Positions 1 to 12,470 of a DNA stretch of 64,000 nucleotides are shown piece by piece. The stretch comes from Okapia johnstoni. Taxonomy: Eukaryota; Chordata; Mammalia; Artiodactyla; Giraffidae. The notes below the pieces were generated by a model. That model had not been told where the DNA came from, made no database searches, and saw nothing but the letters and a program-made list of their open reading frames with translations. Every line of letters begins with the position of its first letter. Position 1 is the first letter of the stretch. Made by a program: the position numbers and the translations under genes. The DNA lies in the NCBI GenBank assembly GCA_024291935.2, contig CM044322.1, forward strand, positions 28,209,405-28,273,404, given 5' to 3'.

Positions 1-200
1 GGTAAAGAACTCACCTGCCAGTGCAGGTAGATGTAAGAGATGTGGCTTCGATCTCTGGGTTGGGAAGATCCCCTGGAGGAGGTCACGGTAACCCATTCCA
101 GTATTCTTGCCTGGAGAATGCCATGGACCGAGGAGCCTGGTGGGCTACAGTCCATTGGGTTGCAGAGTCGGACTTGACCGAAGCGACTTAGGACGCACGC
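1..200 (+). mobile_element. Bov-tA-type SINE (5' part cut by window edge)
   Basis: The text follows the Bov-tA pattern: GGTAAAGAACTCACCTGCCA, a GATC-rich middle, CCATTCCAGTATTCTTGCC, GGAGAATGCCATGGACCGAG, then the BovB-derived tail with CAGAGTCGGACTTGACCGA. A short CGCACGCACGCATGCA tail follows. This SINE family is specific to pecoran ruminants, which fixes the host group. Confidence 0.92.
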
Positions 201-209
201 ACGCATGCA

Positions 210-1310
210 CTGCTTTTGAGCATCTTGATTTTGATACACTTTGTTGTAGCTTTCTTTAGATTGCATGTGTTTGGGGTTTATTGAGCTTTGGGGGCTCATA
301 GTTTTGAAGTTTGGAGGGTTTCTGGCCAGTGTTTCTGAAGACTTTTCCTGCTCCCCCGCCTCCTGCGGGAACTCCAGGCACCGTTGAGTCACTGTTTGAA
401 GTGGCCCAGCCCAGGCGTGCTCTTCCCCTCCCTTGTCCTTGCTCTCCGTTCTGTTCTGAGCAGTTTGTCACCAGCCCCTCGGGCTCACCTGTGTCCCCTC
501 AGCATGTCTGCTCTGCTAGACCATCCAGTGTTGTCTTCATCTCGTGGACGCTTGACTTCACAGACCTTCTGCATCTCTGTTTAACTCCTTGAATGTGTGG
601 AGTTTGGCCTCAGTAATGGTTCTAATGTCCTCTGTAGATTGTGGCGTCTGTGTCAGTTCCGGTCTGCCTTGGAGGATTCATGAGTCTCCTTGTGGTGGCT
701 CGTGTTTTCCCGCTTCCTTGGCTGTAGACGTGCTGATGCCCAATGTCCTGAATTCCTGTGAATCTCTTTGGGGTTTGTCCTGAGTCACTTACTCTGAGAC
801 AGTTTAATCCTTACAGATCTTGCTTCTGTGTTTTAGTAGGTCGCTCAGTCCTGTCCCCTCTGTGTACTTCTGGTGGGTGTTTCCCAGCCTCAGGCAGTGC
901 TCACACATTTGTGCCGACCTGTGCTCTGCTACCCAGCCTGCCCCCGGGGCTCCTTCAGGTCCCCCTGGATCATCAGCTCTGTGTCTTTGATTCCGCGGCC
1001 TTGGGCCCCACCTGGATCCCCTCCCTGCACTGCTGCCTGGGGGCTCAAAGCAGTGGGCTGGGTGGCCGGGAGCTCCCCACGAGAGCCTCTGCATCTGGGG
1101 TCACTGTCCTCGGTTGCCTGATGTCCAGTGCCTTGAGGGCGATTGTCTCCTGGATCTTGTCTGGGTTTTAGCTGGATGTTGGAGGGCGCGATTAGTTCCT
1201 TTGATGCCATTTGGGCCACAGGTGTGTCCTCTCCCCGTGGTGTGGTTACTGCCCTCAAGTTGGCTTCCAGCTTGTCTAATCAGGCTCTCTTTTCATAAAC
1301 AGCATTAGAA
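210..1310. mobile_element. Probable old L1-type LINE 3' remnant
   Basis: This T-rich, low-complexity style sequence includes TTCTGTGTTTTAGTAGG and GAATCTCTTTGGGGTTTGTC. It resembles the 3' region of old mammalian L1/HAL1 elements, with similar text to the block at about 44.27-45.23 kb. It is heavily diverged, and I cannot fix its limits or subfamily. Confidence 0.35.
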
Positions 1311-1736
1311 AAATGAGATCAAAAGTTTAAAATCTCACCTGATGCTGGCACCTGCACCCAGGAGGCTTCTCTGCCCTAGGGAGACCTGGTGGGGGACAGC
1401 CCGGTGCCACCAGAACCCACGAAAAGCAAAATCGACTGGAGACTGGAGTAGCAGAGCCTCGGGTGGTCTCAACTACAGGAAGGGGAGGGGAGCATGTCCA
1501 GCTCTGAGGTAGAAGGTTTTGAAAGCTCTCTGAATTGTGCTGACTAGCATGTCCATTGTGAGCAGATATGTTTTCCTTTCTGCAGTAATTTTGGCTACAT
1601 TAGATTCGTTTTTGTTAACATCTTCATTACTGCCTTTTCAATTTTAGTCAGAATTGATTATGAACAAAGTGCCGTGATTTTGACTATTCAGAGTAGCAGC
1701 TGTGTGGAGCCAGAGCTTAACCAGCCTAGTGACAGA

Positions 1737-2056
1737 CTTGTGTCCACACACTCCCTTGGCGGCTGCGCGAACGGGCTCGTGTCCACATGCTCCCGTAGCG
1801 CCTATGAGAAGGGGGTGGTTGTCCGCGCACTCCCCTGGCGGCTGTGCGAACGTGCTTGTGTCCGCGTGTTCTCATGGCACCTACCAGAAGGGGCTTGTGT
1901 CCACGTGCTCCCGTAGCGCCTATGAGAAGGGTGCGGTCCTGTCCCACGCTCCCCTGGCATCTGTGCAAACAGGTTTGTGTCTGTGCGTTTTTTATGGCAC
2001 CTACCAGAAGGGGCTTGTGTCCGCATGCCCCCCTGGCGGCCCCCCCCCCCCCCCCC
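1737..2056 (+). repeat. Minisatellite with three unit types, followed by a C17 run
   Basis: Eight units of 36-44 bp each start near CTTGTGTCC. Starts are at 1737, 1776, 1819, 1855, 1894, 1938, 1974 and 2014. Three variants alternate by their second half. Type A ends GGCGGCTGYGCGAAC, type B ends GTAGCGCCTATGAGAAGGG, and type C ends ATGGCACCTACCAGAAGGGG. The order is A-B-A-C-B-A-C-A (last unit cut short), which suggests an older A-C-B higher-order unit of about 120 bp. The array runs into a C homopolymer at 2040-2056. Confidence 0.9.
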
Positions 2057-3092
2057 GGAAAGGGCAGCGCTCATAGTTGAGGCCTTGGCTGTTGGGGAGG
2101 GGAGTTACCAGCTGCCACTCACTTGAGCTTGAGCAGAGGCAGAGTTGAACGTTCTGAATTTCAGACACTCCCAGGTGGTGTGGTCCCTTTCAGAGGAGGA
2201 GGTGTACGCTGGTGACCGTCTGGATGGAGCAGGGCTGTGGACAGTGCCTCTGTGCCCTCGTGTCCTCACCCTAGAACACCACATCTGCCCAGACCCTTCC
2301 TTTAGGTCTAGAGGCACGGTCAGTAGTTTTGGGGTCCAGCCAGGCCATGGGGGAGCTGTGTTCTCCTGAGACACCGTGGGGGAGGGGCTCAGGCCAGCAG
2401 GTCAGCACTGCGCTGTGGTCTCGCTGGGGGAGGGGCCGCATGTCTGTGCCCGTGGTGGGCCCCGGGCATCCAGACACGGTGGGAGAGGGTCATGGGCCGC
2501 CCGCATCCAGTGCCCCCTACCCTATGTATGCCTAGAGGTGCATTGGAGAGGCTTCACCAGGCAGCTTGAACTCTGGGGTCAGTGGGTCCGGGCTGCTGTG
2601 GTGGCTTGGGTGCCAGGTGGGGAGCCCCTTGGCAGGTGTCACTCACCCTGGAAGCCCGTCCCCTGGTGCCTGGCTCGGGCCCAGGGCTCCAGCTCAGTGT
2701 GTTGCACAGCAGGACCTCAGCCCTGCTTGGGTCAGGGTGGGCTGAGGCCCCGGGGTACCTGATGAGTGGAGGGCCTGTGAGGGGTGGAGGTGGGGGAAGG
2801 TGCTGCCACGGCTTGGTTGCCAGGGGTGTTTTGCTTCCTGAGTCAGGAAGGCCCCTCAAGGGCACACGACTGCATGGAAAGTTGTGTCCAAGGCACAGGG
2901 CCCAGTGGGCTAAGCTGACCACAGGGCAGCCGTGGAACAGGAGGCTGTGAATGCTGGTGGTGACAAGGAAGGAGGCAGGGCCAGCTGAGACTCCAGCCCT
3001 GCGCACACTTCCTGTAGCTGTTGCAGGCCCCCGAGTGACTGGAGGGTCATCCCGAGCTGTATTTAACATGGTTTCCAGGGATGGAAAAGAAA

Positions 3093-3487
3093 GCTTGAGT
3101 GCTGAAGAATTGATGCTTTTGAACTGTGGTGTTGGAGAAGACTCTTGAAGAGTCCCTTGGACTGCAAGGAGATCCAATCAGTCCGTCCTAAAGGAGATCA
3201 GTCCTAAATATTCATTGGAAGGACTGATGCTGAAGCTGAAACTCCACAATACTTTGGCCACCTGATGCAAAGAACTGACTCATTTGAAAAGACCCTGATG
3301 CTGGGAAAGATTGAGGGTGGGAGGAGAAGGGGACGACAGAGGATGAGATGGTTGGATGGCATCACCGACTCGATGGACATGAGTTTGAGTAAACTCCAGG
3401 AGTTGGTGATGGACAGGGAGGCCTGGTGTGCTACAGTCCATGGGGTCTCAAAGAGTCGGACACGACTGAGTGACTGAAATGAACTGA
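3093..3487 (+). mobile_element. BovB (RTE) LINE 3' end
   Basis: This 3' end is close to the BovB consensus as remembered. It includes the C-terminal reverse-transcriptase ORF end ([20 protein letters not shown], then SMDMSLSKL) in the frame 3265-3477, and the tail GAGTCGGACACGACTGAG. It is truncated at the 5' side, as most BovB copies are. Low divergence indicates a fairly recent insertion. Confidence 0.93.
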
Positions 3488-6400
3488 ACCAGGGGTGGGG
3501 GTGAGGTTCCCTGCCCAGTTTTAGAGCCTGATCCTGCACCTGGTCCTGGGGCATCAAACCTAATTTAATTTGCCCATGGAGGCTGCAGAGCAGAAGGGTC
3601 GAGGGGTGGTGGGTGAACACGTGGAGGGGGAGGCCTTGGAAGCTGCACTCACCCACTTGGGACCCCCTCGGTTCTGGCTCAGGGGTCCCATCATGCTGGG
3701 CCCTCAATGTGGCTGTGCTGTTGGGGATTCTGGATGAGTGTGGTCCATTTGGGACCTGCTGTGATGTCTGGCATGTCCTTCTGGATAGCAGGTCCCCAAG
3801 AGCCATTGCCTGGAAGTCCTCCTCAGGACACAGAGCTGTTTAGGATGATGCCAGGTCTCACAGGGGTGGACGATGACCTGGAGGAGGAGTGGCAGTGAGT
3901 GCTTGGGCTCCCAGCCTTGTCCCCGGGAGAGGACCAGGCTCCAGGGGTATCTGGTCTCTGGGGTGATGATGTGCTGCTTGTCCTCAACCCCCAGGAAAGG
4001 GGGTCACTGTGCTGATGGTGCCTGGCCTCCTCCTGGCCTGGCCTGGCCTGTGGTTGTGCTGCATGCACTGGGCCGAGGGAGCCACCGTGTCTGGGTTGGG
4101 GTGGAGGTCAGTCTGCACACGGAGCCCTGGGTGTCCCGCCATGTGCATTCCCATGGCCGTGCCTGGAGAGGTGGCCTGGCCATGGAAGTGCCGTCGGGCA
4201 GGCTCTGAGCAGTGGGGCCTGTGCCTCTTCCTGCCCTGTTCCCGCTGGCGGGCTGGCTTCTTTTCAGTTCTCACACAGCAGGTCTGGGAGACAGTGGCTC
4301 ATCACCCCGAGGCCAGGGCTGGACGGAGCCCTGGTGACCTTCGCTGGCCCCTCCCGGGTGGGGGTGTAGCCGCAGGTCCTTGCTGAGGTCAGGCAGTCAC
4401 AGCGACTGAGGAGGCCTGCGGGCCCCCGGGCCGCCATCTGGCGATTGTAAAACGGGCAGTGTGGGGTTCTGGAGTGGGGATGGTGGTGTCGCCCCTCCCC
4501 TCCCCCCGCTGCGGGCAGACACCTCTGAGCCCTGCTCTCTGGTGTCTGTGCTGAGGGTGAAAAGTTCAGGCCACCAGCCCTAGGGATGGGGGTGGGGCAG
4601 CGCCACGGCTACACTCCTTCTGGGCCCTGGACTCCTCATGGGCGGGGCAGTTTCAGGACCCACACACGTGTCCCGCCTGCTCTCCACCCCCCAGGACCAG
4701 CCAGGTCCAGAGTGGGTGGCAGGAGCTTGGGCACCAGGGACGTGCCTTCCTGTGGTCAGGCCTTCTGGCTGCCCCTGTGACTCTGGGTAGAGGGCACCCA
4801 CCCCCTGTAGGGGCTTTTAGGAGACCCCTATCCTGTGTTCTGTCACCCAGTTCTCAGGGAATGAGGGGCTGGTCTGGGCACTTGGAGCCACGGGACCCTT
4901 GGCACAAAGGCCTGGTGCTGCCGGCTCCGACCCGGATGCTGCTCAGTGCCGAGTGCGTCCTGCCCACGGGAACCTTTGTTCCTCTGGGCCCCCCAGAGCC
5001 TGGTCCCCTCTGCCCACAGGACCTCTGGGCTGAGATTCAGCCCTTGTCCTCAAGGCTCCTGGTGGCTGCCTGGACCATGGGGACTTGGGGGACCCTGGGG
5101 TGCCCCTCCTCCCGTCCGGGCCATTGCTGAAGGGCCAGGAGGCGCTGATGACCTTTGTTCAGATGACCTGAGAGGACGATGCCGGGGGAAGACCTACCCA
5201 GCTTACAGAATTGTCTTCTGGGAAAGGGGACCTGGTCCCCCAAACAGTCAGCATCCTGGGGACAAGGTGCTGTGGGGTGGGTGTGCCAGCCCCCTGGGCT
5301 TGTGTCTTCTCCCCAGGGTCACTGGCCCCCGAGGGCAGGTGCAGGGCCAGCCGGCCCCTCCGGGGGGAGGCGCCCCACCCCCAGCACTCTCCAGCAGCCT
5401 GGCCCTGTGGAGAGGCCAGGTCGAAAGGTCACTGCCCTGATTCTTACGCCATGTCGTGTGTTCTCACGACCCCTCGCCCTCTGCACAGACAGCTTTTCAG
5501 GGGCTGAAAGGCCTGGATTGTAGCTCCCAAAGTGAAATGTTTCAGTAGCTGCAAAATGGGGTTAAAACTGAGAAAACACACACACATGTCTCCATTTAAG
5601 ACAAAGAGAAGCCAGGACCGCTCGGGACGACACCACCTGCTAAAGCAGAGTGAGGTGGGAAGGTCAGGTGGGAGGCCGCACCAGGAGCTCATCTAGTTGT
5701 GCAGGGTGAGAGGGCCCAGCTCAAGGAAGGCCTCCAGGACGTGCCTGAAATCAGGGCGAGTGGGCAAGCTGATGTTTCTGCGTGGTGACCACTCCGCCGC
5801 TGTGTTCTGTTGGTATTGCCCTTGACGTAGCTCCATGTTGTGCCAAGCCTGAGACTCCCTGCTTTTCTGGCTTCCGTCCATGCGTGTCTCCGCAGTGTGG
5901 GACCCTCACCTCCCTGGAGCGGGTGAGGTGTTCTGCTCCCAGGATAACCCTGGTTCCTTTCTGAACCAAGTCATCACTCTGCTCGTGGCTGAGGTGGCAG
6001 GGGCCTGGGTCTCAGGTCTGGGGAGTGCCCACTGGCTTCTTCTCTGAGGGGACTTGGGTTACGTGGCTGAGAGTGCGCCAGGCCTGGGTATCAGGGCAAA
6101 TGGCCTTGGAGATGGGCGCAGTAGGTGGCCTTCATGGGATGAGGTGCTGAGGGTCCTGGGAGGGCAGGGTGGATGGGGCCCTCCCATCCTGCCCTGCCCA
6201 ACCCCCAGCTCTGTCCCTCATTCTCCCTGTCACTGGGGGCAGGGAATTGGTTCCAGGCTGGAAAGACTCATGGGTTTGGGGAGGCCTCCCGCTCACATCA
6301 GTTCTGGTCTCTTCTGTGGCTTTCCAGGCATTTGTGCCGTGAAACCTGCACGCCTTCCCTGCTCTTGCACCTTTTACGCGCTCACATCCACCCGGGGGCT

Positions 6401-7561
6401 CCCTGTCCACATCCTGGCCACATGCTCTCTGTTTCTAGAAGTGCGAGTCCAGCTGGGACCCAGGGCGTGAGGGACAGCAAGGTGAACACACTGGGCCGGT
6501 TCCAGGAGGATGCGGTGATGACAGGGGTTTCAGCCTTGTCCCCTCTCCGCATCCATCCATCATCACTCTCTGACCATTTTGGGGCGGCATCCGCGGCCTC
6601 TAGGCTGTTTTGGGGACATGGCACCATGGTCATGTCTGAGCTTCACTGTGCTTTGCTTTCTGGTCTTTCAGGGTCTCTCCAGCCCAGGGGACCCGCACCC
6701 CCCAGGTCTTTGGTTTTTTTGTGTGCACCCTACTGCATCTGTCCTTAAACATTTGCTAGAAGCTGTGGTGGAGCCTTGAGGGGCCCTGGCTCTGTGGGAG
6801 AGTCCTGAGCACGCCTTGGAGATGGGCTCTCCGGCCTTTGCCCTTGGGCCAGGGGTGGTTGCTTGGAGCTGGCTTTGGCTTAGCTGTGGCTCAATCCTCC
6901 TTCGCCCGCTGTGCCCATGGCCTGGTTTCGAGTTTCAGCCCACACTGCCAGCGTGCTAGAGGGAGTGGTCCATCCTGGCACTCGCCCCCAGGAGGAAGTG
7001 GGCCGGGCACACTCCAGGGGCACCGGACCCCCTTCTCTGTGCTCTCAGGTCATTGTCTGCTCTCAGGAATTGTATCCTTGGTGCCCAGTATTTCACTCCA
7101 AAAGGACAAGGCCCCAAGGTGAAAAGAGAGGCTTGGGCGGCTGGGCCCTTGGGGAGGTTGGACCCCCGGCTCTGCTGCTCCCTGGTAGAAAGGGCCCACT
7201 GGCAGGGCCTGCACTCCTGAGGTCCTCCTGGCCCCACCCCTGGATGCTGCGACCTCGTCTGGTCTGTCGGAGGAATGGTGCTCTTGTCAGCTCTGTGAAT
7301 TCTCCATGGAAAAGGTGGAAAGCCTCCCAGGAGCCTCAGGGTCCCTAGCCTTGAGGTGTTTCTCTCTTGTTCTGAGATTTGGGAGGTTCTTGGGCTGTCA
7401 CATCCACATGTGCATTTGCAGTGGGCGTCACATGTGTGCTTGGCCTCTGACTGCTCCCCCAGCAAGGATGGGCGTGGGCCATGAATGCAGCTGGGCTCCC
7501 CCAGAGGTGAGGAGGTGGGTGCCCATGATCACCAAGCCCTGCGCTGGGGGAAGGGTTTCCA

Positions 7562-7655
7562 GCTGACCATGGAGAAAATAATTCTGTTTAAAAAGAAAGG
7601 CTTTTTAAAACCTTCCACACTAAAAAAACTGAAACCTTTCAAACTGAAATCCCTC
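7562..7655 (+). promoter_or_regulatory. AT-rich island in SKI intron 1, candidate conserved element
   Basis: Short AT-rich stretch in GC-rich surroundings, with A/T runs and no recognisable repeat. Conservation is only a guess. Confidence 0.25.
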
Positions 7656-10600
7656 GGTGCGTGCAGAGCACACACAGTGTGCACACCCCTCTGGCGAGTG
7701 CAGACCGGAGGCAGGAACCCCTGTCCTCACCAGTGTCATGTGTGCTTGGTCCAAAGAGGCTGTTCAGGCCACCCTTCACATCCATGCACAGGAGAGGCTG
7801 TCACCCAAGGCAGGATGGAGTCATGTGGCCTTGGGGCATTGCAGGGAGTTCTTTCAGCTGAGCAGGGTGTGCTGGCTGCAAGTCCAGCCATGCTAGCCCC
7901 TGCCTGGCCTCCTCTGTCCTTGCCGGGAGGCCTTGCAGGGTGGCAGCTAAAATGGGCCCCAGGGCCAGACTAGTGGCTTTTATGGAGCCATTCTCAAAAC
8001 CTGCAGATTCCTAAACTTGCTTTGAAGATGCTTCCCAGTGAGGTCCCCATGTGGTCACTCTCCACCTGGTCACTCCCCAAGCAGAATCACGTCGTCCTCA
8101 CATGTCCTTCTCCCTTCACCCCGCCCTTCTCAGAGCAGGGGCCTGACCTTCCTGTTCTAAAGACAGAGGCTTTTCCATAGGTCCTGGCAGATTAAGGGGA
8201 GACAGAGGGGCTCTGAGGCTGAATAGAAATAGGGTGCTAGTCAGAGCCGTGCGTGGTCAGTGGGGACGTGGCCTCAAGTGGCCACTGTGGTGTTTTAGTT
8301 TTTGACAGGTAAACAATGGAGGTTCCACAATGGCCTTTGGGGCTTTGGCTTTTTCTCTGCCTGCTGCCCTGGGCGGTGGGTGGAAGCCCTGATGATCCTC
8401 AGGGTGGCTGTGGAGATCAGCCCGGCCTTGGGGTGGGGACCCTGATCATCTAAACCGATCTAAACTGGGCTTCCTGCCAAAGGAAGAGACCATCCGGCCT
8501 CCTTCTGGCTCCGGCGCCTGCCAGAGGGCCAGCCTGGAGACAGGGCTTCCAGTACATGGAGCTATGGCCTTGGGTTTCTTTCACAGCCATCAGCCTCGAC
8601 CCCCAGGAAGCTCAGACAGCCTTGTATCCCCAGGACACCTAGGGCCTTGAGACGGCTGTAGCCTGGCTGCATGGGACAGATGGACGTGCCCATGAATCCA
8701 TGGGACTTGTGGCCTGTTTGGACCCCAGGGTGGCCCAGCAAGGTTCTTGTGACCTCCCAGGGGCATTGCAGCCCCGGCTGGGTTCCTCCGTGAGTTGGGT
8801 AGGAATCTTGTCGTGCCCTTGACTACACAGTTAGACTTGGATATCCAAGTCCTGCCTGGCCTGCAGGGGTTGGGGATGTTGGTCATCATAGCCTGTGGGA
8901 GGAGTAGCCACCCGTCCCTGGGGCTCCAGTCATTCTGGGCCCTACACACAGCACAGGTGTTCCTGGAGCAGTTGTCACAGACCTGGTGTCCAGAGGCCCT
9001 GGGCTGCCCCCATAAGCAGCACAGAGCTGGGTCGGGTGGCAGAGCCCTGCTGACTGGACAGTCACCCACCTCCTGGCCCCCTGGCATCTCTGTGTCACTG
9101 AGGGTCTCCGACAGCCCTGGTGCCAGGACCCCCACTCAACTGCCCCTGGTCCTGGCCTCCTGTGTCGGTAGCTGCCGTAGGCCTGGCGGATGCCCTGGGT
9201 GGGGAGACCCCAACACAGAGCCTCTCCCACCTCGTCAGCCTTCTTGGAGCCAAGTGCTCCTGTCCCCCACTTCCAAGCCCCTTCACATGCTTGCCGCCTT
9301 CTGTCCTCGGGGCTTGGCATGGAGATGGAGGGGGACACAGGAAATGCCTCCTTCCTTCCAAGGACAGCTCCAGCTGCAAGTGCAAGGGCTGGGGGAGGGG
9401 CACAGGTGCAGAGAGCTGTCTTCCCTGCATCCCCTGTCCCCTTGCTGAGGCCACCCTGCACCCTTGCCCTGCACACATGGGGCACCCTGCCGGGGGGCCA
9501 AGGCCAGAGGGACTGTGGCCGGAGGATAGTGGGCTCCTCCTATCCTCCTAGGAGCTGTAGCTCCTTTTCCTGTTTCAGGTGGGGTTTGAATCAGTGGTGA
9601 CCCCCACATGTCCTTACTGTGGAGACACGTTAGCGGCCAGGGTGGGGCCCACTCCTGTGTGGGTGGACGTCCCTTCTCCAGGAGGCGCCCAGGTCACCAT
9701 CACTTAGGCAGGGCTGGTGTCCCCATGTGGCAGCAGGAGCCTGGCTCCTGTGCCCACCTGTGTCTGAGCCCTGGAACAGCCCTGGCCTGCAGAGAGGAGA
9801 TTGTGTTCCATGACAGCGCACGGCGCACCTTCGGTGAAGGTGAACCTGCCTAAAGACAGCAGTGAACACAGGCCGCAGCGTGGCGGTTGGAAACTCAGAC
9901 AGGAGACCCCAGTCTTCTTAATTAGATAATGTGAACTCAGGTCTCAGGTCATTGAGGGTCAGAGACAGGTTGTGTTGGGGGTGGGCCATAGGCTCCAGTC
10001 CCTCTGCCACAGTGAGCAGACCAGGTCTGGAGCTGGGTGAGGGGCCACTCACCAGCTATAAAGGTGGCTCCAGCCCTCCGCCCTTGAGGGCCAGATCAGG
10101 CCTGCGAAGGACTGTGGGTCCTCCCTCCTCCCCCTATACACACACCCAGGAGAAGGCGCCAGAAGGCCCTGTCCTTGCTCCCCACCCAGGCTTCAGGCAC
10201 ACTCCTCCTTCCCCATGGGTTCTTTGGCTTCACGCAGCTAGGGGAGGGGGCCTGGCAGGGCGTGTGGCAGTGAAGAGACATTGCTGGGTGGGGCGGGGGT
10301 CAGGTCCCCTTGTGCAGCTGTGTCACCCAGCTGCTGGCCTGGCAGCTCTGGGAGAACCTTGTGCCTGGGCCCCAGCCTCCTGCACCTGCCAGGACCTGTC
10401 CCCCTCCGTTTGCTGGGATGATCCAGAGGAGAGGGGAGGGTCAGGGGTTTCTGGCCATTGACCAGCTCACCAGTGGTGGGGGTCCTGCACCTGAGGGTCA
10501 ACTGTGGATTGCGTGGTTCCTGCCATGGATGGACGTGTGTGGTTAGTGACCCCAGTTGCTCTCTGCTCTGAGGCAGCAGAACCTGGGTCTCCCATTTGTC

Positions 10601-11859
10601 AGATGAAAGGTGTGTGTTCTGCAGCCTTGTCCCATGCTCACCTTGTTGACCTTGTCCTGGCTCTCCTGGGCCCAGCGCAGCCCATGCAGCCCCTTCCCCA
10701 CCCCAGCCTATCTCCCGGGCAGTGATGAACCTTGGATAGGAAGGGCCGGGCCCCCTCGGAGACCCTTATGCACGTGTGAAGGTGACGTGGTGTGCTTCAC
10801 GCGATGTGACCTGCACTTTCCTCGGGACTCAGTCTGGTGGCCCTGCCTTCTGGGAGCTGGTCGGTGCCAACCATAGGCCCGTGGATTCTCAGCTCCATCT
10901 CCACATGAGCTGTCTTCGAGCTGGCACTCTGGGAATGTGCCAGGGACACACCTCTGGTGACTTCCCCGGTCCCTTGCCAGCCTCAGTGCCTCAGCCTGGA
11001 AGCGGAGGCAGCCACCACGCCAGCTCTGAGCTGCTTGGAGGCCAGGCAGCGCCACCGTCCACCACGCTGGCTCGAGTGCTGGGCTCAGTGTTGTGTCGGT
11101 TTCTATGGAGAGAAAACAACCAGGGTTGCCGCCAGGAGAGGGAGGGGTGGGGAGGAGGCACTGAGGAAGCAAAACAGACCCGGCTGTGTGGGCGGGGCTG
11201 CCCGCGTGGGCGGGGCCTCCAGGCCACTTCCTGGCCGGGAAGCTGGCGAGAAAGTGGTCTGTCTCTGAGCTGGCCGCTGAGGCCAGGACACTCGCAGGAG
11301 CCAGGCTGGGCCTTGTCAGCTTTCTCTGCACATGCGGTGCCCAGGGGGGGAGGACCTGCCTCTGGGGGCCCTTCAGGCCTCTGCAGAGTTGGGGGCAGCT
11401 CCCCCGGGACCCCTCCCACTGGCAGGAAAGGCCACACAGGGTCTGGCCCTGTTGTGGATGACCATCAGGTCCAGCGTGTCTTCCCTTCTACCCCCTCCAC
11501 CCCGGTCGCCCCACCGCCCACACCTGCCCTTCCGCAGCCTCCTCAGCACCGGGTTATCCTGCTTTTTCTCTGGGCTGCTTGCAGGTGTGGGTGAGGGGCC
11601 AGGCTGCACCTCCCCCACCTTGCTGTGTGTCTCCCGCTGGGTCGAGTTCCCCTCCTTTCCCCCAGAAGGCCTGCGCCCAAGGAGGAGAGGTGGGGGCAGA
11701 CGGCCACCCTGCTCTGGGGACACCTGCCTGACAGGCCACACCCACCCAGGGGCTGTGGCCACTGAGGCCAGAAGCAAGGTGGGTGCTCCACGCGGGTCCT
11801 GTGACTCCATCTCTGTCAGTGGTCAGTTTGGACCGGGGATTTGAGGGCACATGTGTGTG

Positions 11860-12190
11860 CTTTCCTGGACAAAAGCATCCCCAACAGTAAAAAGAAGGGG
11901 CTTGTTTCATTTGAACTGGTAGTACAGAAAGCCCTTTAGCTCTGTGTTGTATTTGGGCCGCAGTGGGCGGCCTGCGTGGTGTGTCCTATTCTGGTTCAGA
12001 CACCTGGGGTTTCTGCAGGCTTGAGCCACCTCCACCGTGAGTTTCCATCTCCTCGCCATCACCAGCCCTCTGCATGCACCTGGGGTCCGTTAACAGATGG
12101 GCTTTTAAAACTCTTCTTTTGGAGGATCTTTTTTCTTACCAGGTTAGAAAGAAGTTTCCAAGTTTCCTCACAAGGCTGCGCTCCACAGCT
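11860..12190 (+). promoter_or_regulatory. Pair of candidate conserved elements in SKI intron 1
   Basis: Two AT-rich islands (about 11865-11960 and 12090-12185) flank a GC-rich spacer. They contain AACAGTAAAAAGAAGG, TTGTTTCATTTGAACTGG, GTTAACAGATGGGC and GGTTAGAAAGAAGTTTCC. No repeat family is recognised. The base composition contrasts sharply with the neighbouring DNA. Confidence 0.35.
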
Positions 12191-12299
12191 GGGGGAGCCC
12201 TTGACCCCGGCTCCCTGAAGACCGTGAGCAGCCGTTGCTGAGTCTCTGCAGTCACGCACTTGGCAGGCCCAGGTGACCGTGTGTCTTGTGGGTTCTGGC

Positions 12300-12470
12300 T
12301 GGCTATGTAACTCGCCTTTTGTCTGGGAAGCAGAAAGAAGGGCTAGAATCTCTGACAGACTTGTCTTGGGGGTTTTTGTTGCTAATTAACGCCATCTCAA
12401 ATGAAGAAAAATAAGATGTTTAAGTTATCTAAGTTCTACCGTTCCTCTTTGTTCTGTGCGGTGCAGATGG
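12300..12470 (+). promoter_or_regulatory. Candidate conserved element in SKI intron 1 with GCTAATTAACGCC core
   Basis: AT-rich island with a central homeodomain-type TAATTA (GCTAATTAACGCC), then AAATGAAGAAAAATAAGATG and TTAAGTTATCTAAG. No repeat match is recognised. It sits next to the element pair at 11.9-12.2 kb. Confidence 0.4.

Noticed and set aside
10776..11594. 272-residue open frame on the plus strand in SKI intron 1
   Set aside because: Low-complexity G/P/R/S-rich translation with overlapping open frames on both strands, as expected in GC-rich DNA. No family match recognised.
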